A DNA stretch of 38,202 nucleotides from an uncultured Phycisphaerales bacterium. GTDB lineage: Bacteria; Planctomycetota; Phycisphaerae; Sedimentisphaerales; Anaerobacaceae. Where the stretch lies: assembly GCA_937927975.1 (NCBI GenBank), contig CALEZT010000042.1, positions 1 to 38,202 of the forward strand. Reading direction: 5' to 3'. The notes beneath the pieces were generated by a model. It saw only the letters and a program-made list of their open reading frames with translations. It had not been told where the DNA came from and did not search any database. Below are positions 34,564-38,202 of the stretch, piece by piece. A program made the position numbers and the translations under genes. Each line of letters starts with the position of its first letter. Positions within the stretch are counted from its first letter, which is position 1.

Positions 34564-36099
34564 ATGGCTGCGTCCGAGCCTATAGATCATCGTCGGTGCG
34601 ACGTCCAGCTCCCGCCCAGGGGCTTTCTCGGGACCCTGAGAAAGCTCGGGCCGGGGATGATCATCGCCGGATCGATCGTCGGCTCGGGCGAACTGGTCCT
34701 GACCACCAAGGTCGGCGCCGAGGCCGGTTTCTGGCTCCTGTGGCTGATTGTTATCGGGTGCATCATCAAGGTCTCGACGCAGATCGAGTTCGCCCGCCAC
34801 GCGATCACCTGGGGCCGGACCCCGCTCAAAGCCCTGAACGACGTCCCGGGCCCGAAGCTTCGAGTCAACTGGCTGGTCGGGTACTGGACCTTCATGACAG
34901 CCATGATCGTCTTTCAGCAAGGGGGCATCCTCGGCGGCGTCGGCCAGACGCTCGCGATGACCTGGCCCTTGACCGCCTCGGGTTCTGAGTACAACCGCCT
35001 CCAGGACCGACTCACGCAGGATCGCATCGAGCTCAGGCTGATCGAAGCCCGCGGCGGGGAGACTTCCCGCGCCGTGGAATTGCAGGAGGAAATCGCCACC
35101 CTGAGCAATCAACTCGCGGGACGTCGCGAGCCGCATGATCCCTACCTCTGGGCCACCGTCCTGGCAGCCGTGACGTCGCTGCTGCTCTATGTCGGTCGAT
35201 ATCGCGTCATCCAGTTCGTCGCCACCGCCCTCGTCGCGGTCTTCACGCTCGCAACCATCCTGACGCTCGTGGCTCTCCAGATGAAGGAGCAGTGGGCGGT
35301 CTCGGCGCAGGAGTTGGCCGCGGGATTGAGCTTTCAACTTCCCCCCGCCGGTCCCGCAGGCGGCAACCCGGTCCGCACCGCACTTGGCGCCTTCGGCATC
35401 ATCGGCATCGGGGCCTCCGAGCTGATCATGTACCCTTACTGGTGCCTGGAGAAAGGCTACGCCCGCTGCACCGGCCCTCGCGACGGCACCGCCGCGTGGA
35501 CCGAACGGGCCCGAGGCTGGATTCGCGTGCTGCGTATCGACGCCTGGAGCTCGATGGTGGTCTACACCCTTGCGACTCTGGCCTTCTACCTGCTGGGCGC
35601 GGCGGTGCTCGGCCGCGTCGGGCTCAACCCCGAAGGTCGCGACATGGTGCGAACGCTGGCGGCGATGTACATCCCGGTTTTCGGCCCGCTGGCGCAGCCG
35701 TTGTTCCTGTGCGGGGCCTTCGCGGTCCTGTACTCGACGCTGTTCGTCGCCGCCGCGGGCAACTCGCGCATGGTCGCCGACGGCCTGGGCCTCTACGGCT
35801 TCACCGACGCCTCCGAGGCCGCCCGCGCGCTCTGGACGCGAAGGGTCAGCGCAGTCTGGCCGTTCATCGCCCTGGTGCTGTACGTCTTCGTCCGCGCCCC
35901 GGCCATGATGATCGTCGTCTGCGGAATCGCTCAGTCGATCATGCTCCCCCTGCTCGGGGGCGCGTCGCTGTACTTCCGCTACCGCGAGAGCGACCCGAAT
36001 CTGCGTCCCAGCCGGCTTTCGGACGTCATGCTCTGGGTCGCCTTCGCGGCCTTCCTCGTCGTCGGCGCGTGGTCGGTCTTCACCGTATTTCGTTCGTAG
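34564..36099 (+). CDS. Nramp-fold membrane transporter with altered metal site
   Basis: 511 residues, about 11 membrane spans. The first span GPGMIIAGSIVGSGELVLTTKVGAEAGF aligns with Nramp TM1, but the metal-binding DPGN motif reads GPG (29-31) followed by Met, so the Asp and Asn ligands are missing. The TM6 region IIGIGASELIMYPYW likewise lacks the canonical MPH motif. A charged helical insert (about 139-190; YNRLQDRLTQDRIELRLIEA) sits between spans and probably forms a coiled-coil hairpin. The fold is clear, but Mn2+/Fe2+ transport is doubtful. ATG 34564 is the first start; the ribosome-binding site is weak, so translation may depend on the MFS gene 22 nt upstream. Confidence 0.85.
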   Translation: MAASEPIDHRRCDVQLPPRGFLGTLRKLGPGMIIAGSIVGSGELVLTTKVGAEAGFWLLWLIVIGCIIKVSTQIEFARHAITWGRTPLKALNDVPGPKLRVNWLVGYWTFMTAMIVFQQGGILGGVGQTLAMTWPLTASGSEYNRLQDRLTQDRIELRLIEARGGETSRAVELQEEIATLSNQLAGRREPHDPYLWATVLAAVTSLLLYVGRYRVIQFVATALVAVFTLATILTLVALQMKEQWAVSAQELAAGLSFQLPPAGPAGGNPVRTALGAFGIIGIGASELIMYPYWCLEKGYARCTGPRDGTAAWTERARGWIRVLRIDAWSSMVVYTLATLAFYLLGAAVLGRVGLNPEGRDMVRTLAAMYIPVFGPLAQPLFLCGAFAVLYSTLFVAAAGNSRMVADGLGLYGFTDASEAARALWTRRVSAVWPFIALVLYVFVRAPAMMIVVCGIAQSIMLPLLGGASLYFRYRESDPNLRPSRLSDVMLWVAFAAFLVVGAWSVFTVFRS

Positions 36100-36119
36100 G
36101 GGCGACGCATGCGTCGCCC
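36100..36119. terminator. Perfect 20-nt palindrome between convergent genes
   Basis: GGGCGACGCATGCGTCGCCC is a perfect inverted repeat directly after the Nramp-type stop (TAG 36097-36099), reaching into the stop codon of the convergent esterase gene (36121-36119). It would form a hairpin in both transcripts and could act as a bidirectional terminator, although no T-run follows. Its form is also that of a dispersed repeat. Confidence 0.5.
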
Positions 36120-38140
36120 TATTGCCCCAGCGCGTTGACCGGCTTCTCGACCGTCAGCCGATCTCCCAGGTTGTTGACCAGGTCGGGCAGATCGTATTCA
36201 GCCAGCGCACCATGTACGACGTTCGCCAGTTGGCCGCGAGATTGCCCCCGCTCGACTACATCGGCCCAGGAGACAAGCCCGCCAACCAGTCGAACCGAGC
36301 CAAACAGCTCCGGCTCCAGCGCCGCTGCGTGCAATGCAGGCACGCACACGTGCCCGACCGCCACCAAATCGACAGGCCCGTACGACCGTTCACGGATAGC
36401 CCTGGCACAGACCAGAATGTCCTCGGCCCGCATGCCCACGTACGAACGGCCCAACAGGTACGTGGTGAAAGCGTCCTTGGTGTCGTGCCCGAACAGATCG
36501 CCGCCCCAGCCGCCTTTGGCCTGGGTTTCGCCCGTGCCGCGAACATCCACGGCGGCGACCACTTGGCCCGCTTGGGCGAGCTTTTCGATCGGACCGCCGA
36601 GACCGGCATCGGCCTCTTTGCCGCTCTCGTGAACGTACAGCACGACGTTTCCAGCGGGCTCACCCTGCGGATAGAACGCCAATCCCGGCAGATAGAGCCC
36701 CTCCTCGACCGTCACGAGGGCCTTCTCGACGCGGAAACCGCCGCGATCCCCAGCGTCTCGCAGCTCCAACGTGGGCTCAGGCAATTCGGCGAGAGGCCGG
36801 ACCCCCGCAAGCCGACGAACCTGTGCGATACGATTGGAGAGAGGCGTCGTGGACCAGAGCCGCTTGCGGCGGGCGGCCTGCTCCATCTCGAAATCCCGGT
36901 TCAGATCGTACGTCGAACGCGCGCCTGCCAGTCGCATCACCTGGCCGTCGGGCGTGCAGCGGGCCTCCTCGACGCTGAGCAGCGTGATGCTGGGCTCGAC
37001 GATCGCCTTGTCCACGCCGAGCAGCCAGCGCGACATCCACCGCGCAACGCCTTCCCGCTGAGTCTTGTTGTAGTTGTGCGTCGCGTCGTTCTCCAGCAGG
37101 CCGATCCGCTCGGCGACGCCCAGCCGGGTGTACAGGCGTTTGGCGTACCGGAAAGAGGTCCAGGTCCCCTGGATGTCGAAGAAGTCCTGCGTCGCGGCGC
37201 AGATCAGGATCGGCGTCGGCGCCCTCATCATGAGGTAATCGGCATGATCCATCCCGAACGCCAGTTGCCCAAAGACGTTCTGCTCTGCGTCCTGCGGCCC
37301 GATGGTCGAGAGCAGGGCCTCGAAGCTCGTGATGTAGCAACTCACGGCTGCGGCCTGGATACGATCGTCCAGAGCCATCAAGTGGGAGGTCTGCGTGCCG
37401 CCACCGCTGTTGCCGGTGCAGCCGATCCGCTTGGGGTCGATCTCGGGCCGCGATTGCAGATAGTCGATCGCCCGCATGGCGTCCCAGATCTCGAAGCGAG
37501 CGGTGTTGCGGCCCAGCAGAATGCTGCCGACCCCGAGCATCGTGTGGGCGCTGGTGCCCCAGATCCTCGGCAGCAACGAAGGGTCCTGGCTTCGCTCGCC
37601 CTGGTCGATGGGATCGAAGACCAGGGCCGCCATGCCGTTGAGGGCCAGCAGGGCCCCCATCGTCTGGTACTCTTCGTAGGCCTTGGCCTCGCCCGCGTGG
37701 CCGCACGGCACGAGAACTCCCGGGAACGGGGATGCATGCCGACTTGCGTCGGGCAGAAAGAGCAAAGACGTGACATAGCAGCCAGGCAGGCTCTCGAAGA
37801 TAACCTTCTCGACCCTGTACCCGTCACGAGCAACGACGCCGGTGACCTTCGGATTCAGCGGCGTCCGCTCGGGCAGACCTCCAAGCGCTTGAATGAACTG
37901 CTCCCGGAGGGTCTTCTGATACGTCGCGATCTGCTCGGGCGTCTTGCGCTGCTCATACTGCCCTCGCCACTGCTCGAACAACGGCTTGGCCTGGCGAAGC
38001 AGATGCCGCGACACCATCTGGCCTGGGGCCGAGCCATCGGGCATCTCGCGCAGCACCCGCAGGTCGTCATTCGCCAAAGCGCCGAGTTGAAGAATCAGAC
38101 ACAAGCCAACGATCACAGCAATATGAAGTCTCTTGCTCAT
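36119..38140 (-). CDS. Secreted two-module alpha/beta hydrolase, acetylxylan-esterase-like
   Basis: 673 residues from ATG 38140 with GGAG 5 nt upstream; signal peptide MSKRLHIAVIVGLCLILQLG ending near ALAND. The first alpha/beta-hydrolase module (about 100-385) has the nucleophile in GCTGNSGGG (Ser245), Asp319 in CAATQDFFD and His355 in NDATHNYN, a full triad, plus PFPGVLVPCGHAGEAK and LVFDPIDQGER, as in acetylxylan esterase and related dienelactone-hydrolase-like proteins. The second module (about 450-673) repeats the fold, but its expected GxSxG reads VAVGHVCVPALHAA, with no nucleophile Ser, so it is probably inactive. Convergent with the transporters. Likely removes acyl groups from a polysaccharide. 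Confidence 0.88.
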   Translation of the reverse strand: MSKRLHIAVIVGLCLILQLGALANDDLRVLREMPDGSAPGQMVSRHLLRQAKPLFEQWRGQYEQRKTPEQIATYQKTLREQFIQALGGLPERTPLNPKVTGVVARDGYRVEKVIFESLPGCYVTSLLFLPDASRHASPFPGVLVPCGHAGEAKAYEEYQTMGALLALNGMAALVFDPIDQGERSQDPSLLPRIWGTSAHTMLGVGSILLGRNTARFEIWDAMRAIDYLQSRPEIDPKRIGCTGNSGGGTQTSHLMALDDRIQAAAVSCYITSFEALLSTIGPQDAEQNVFGQLAFGMDHADYLMMRAPTPILICAATQDFFDIQGTWTSFRYAKRLYTRLGVAERIGLLENDATHNYNKTQREGVARWMSRWLLGVDKAIVEPSITLLSVEEARCTPDGQVMRLAGARSTYDLNRDFEMEQAARRKRLWSTTPLSNRIAQVRRLAGVRPLAELPEPTLELRDAGDRGGFRVEKALVTVEEGLYLPGLAFYPQGEPAGNVVLYVHESGKEADAGLGGPIEKLAQAGQVVAAVDVRGTGETQAKGGWGGDLFGHDTKDAFTTYLLGRSYVGMRAEDILVCARAIRERSYGPVDLVAVGHVCVPALHAAALEPELFGSVRLVGGLVSWADVVERGQSRGQLANVVHGALAEYDLPDLVNNLGDRLTVEKPVNALGQ

Positions 38141-38164
38141 GGCGTCTCCGGAACCGGTTTCATA

Positions 38165-38194
38165 ATGCTACACCTCTCTACGTGCTTGAAACAA
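38165..38194 (-). promoter_or_regulatory. Promoter candidate of the esterase gene
   Basis: On the minus strand TTGTTT (38194-38189) and TAGCAT (38170-38165) are separated by 18 nt, about 25 nt before the ATG at 38140. Weak match at -35; prediction only. Confidence 0.35.
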
Positions 38195-38202
38195 AAGGAG
38201 TT

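Overview
The window is a high-GC, gene-dense bacterial segment. Its content points to a Planctomycetota member, most likely the Phycisphaerae side, but this is inferred from gene content and not from a marker gene. The signs are: many secreted glycoside-hydrolase-like enzymes, a Tat-exported Gfo/Idh/MocA protein, DUF1080, DUF1593 and DUF4159 proteins, a MoxR/DUF58/von Willebrand A operon ending in a caspase-fold protein, and several kinds of dispersed palindromic repeat. No rRNA, tRNA, CRISPR array, transposase or prophage gene was found.

Layout. (1) 1-749, minus: the N-terminal 249 codons of an unrecognised protein that runs off the left edge. (2) 750-1196: non-coding, with a composite of GC-rich palindromes. 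(3) 1197-6141, minus: a Spy/CpxP-like or coiled-coil secreted protein, a large GH2 enzyme with a nested discoidin domain, and a glycerate kinase that carries an in-frame copy of the intergenic palindromic repeat. (4) 6537-21225, plus: an eight-gene, nearly gap-free cluster. It encodes a TPR/zinc-peptidase-like protein, a DUF4159 protein, a MoxR ATPase, a DUF58 protein, a BatA-like vWA protein, a 1199-residue membrane coiled-coil protein, a vWA/amidotransferase-fold membrane protein and a caspase-fold protein lacking the catalytic Cys. Most junctions are 4-nt ATGA/GTGA overlaps. Two repeat elements sit in the only two sizeable gaps, on either side of moxR. (5) 21480-25032, plus: a Tat-exported oxidoreductase and a HEAT-repeat protein, closed by a strong terminator. 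(6) 25224-33088, minus: five secreted proteins (three TIM-barrel glycosidase-like, one DUF1593/Sde182-like, one basic-secretory-protein/DUF1080 fusion) that look like a carbohydrate-degradation locus. (7) 33273-36099, plus: two transporters (nucleoside-permease-like MFS; Nramp-fold). (8) 36119-38140, minus: a two-module secreted esterase.

How it fits together. Blocks 3, 6, 7 and 8 read as secreted polysaccharide or glycoside breakdown plus uptake and central metabolism (glycerate kinase). Block 4 is a membrane/periplasm complex in which a MoxR AAA+ ATPase probably remodels vWA-domain partners. Its substrate is unknown, and the full eight-gene set is the best candidate here for an under-described system. 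The most unusual sequence-level observation is the palindromic repeat inserted in frame in the glycerate kinase gene, with a related copy in the intergenic region just downstream of the gene.
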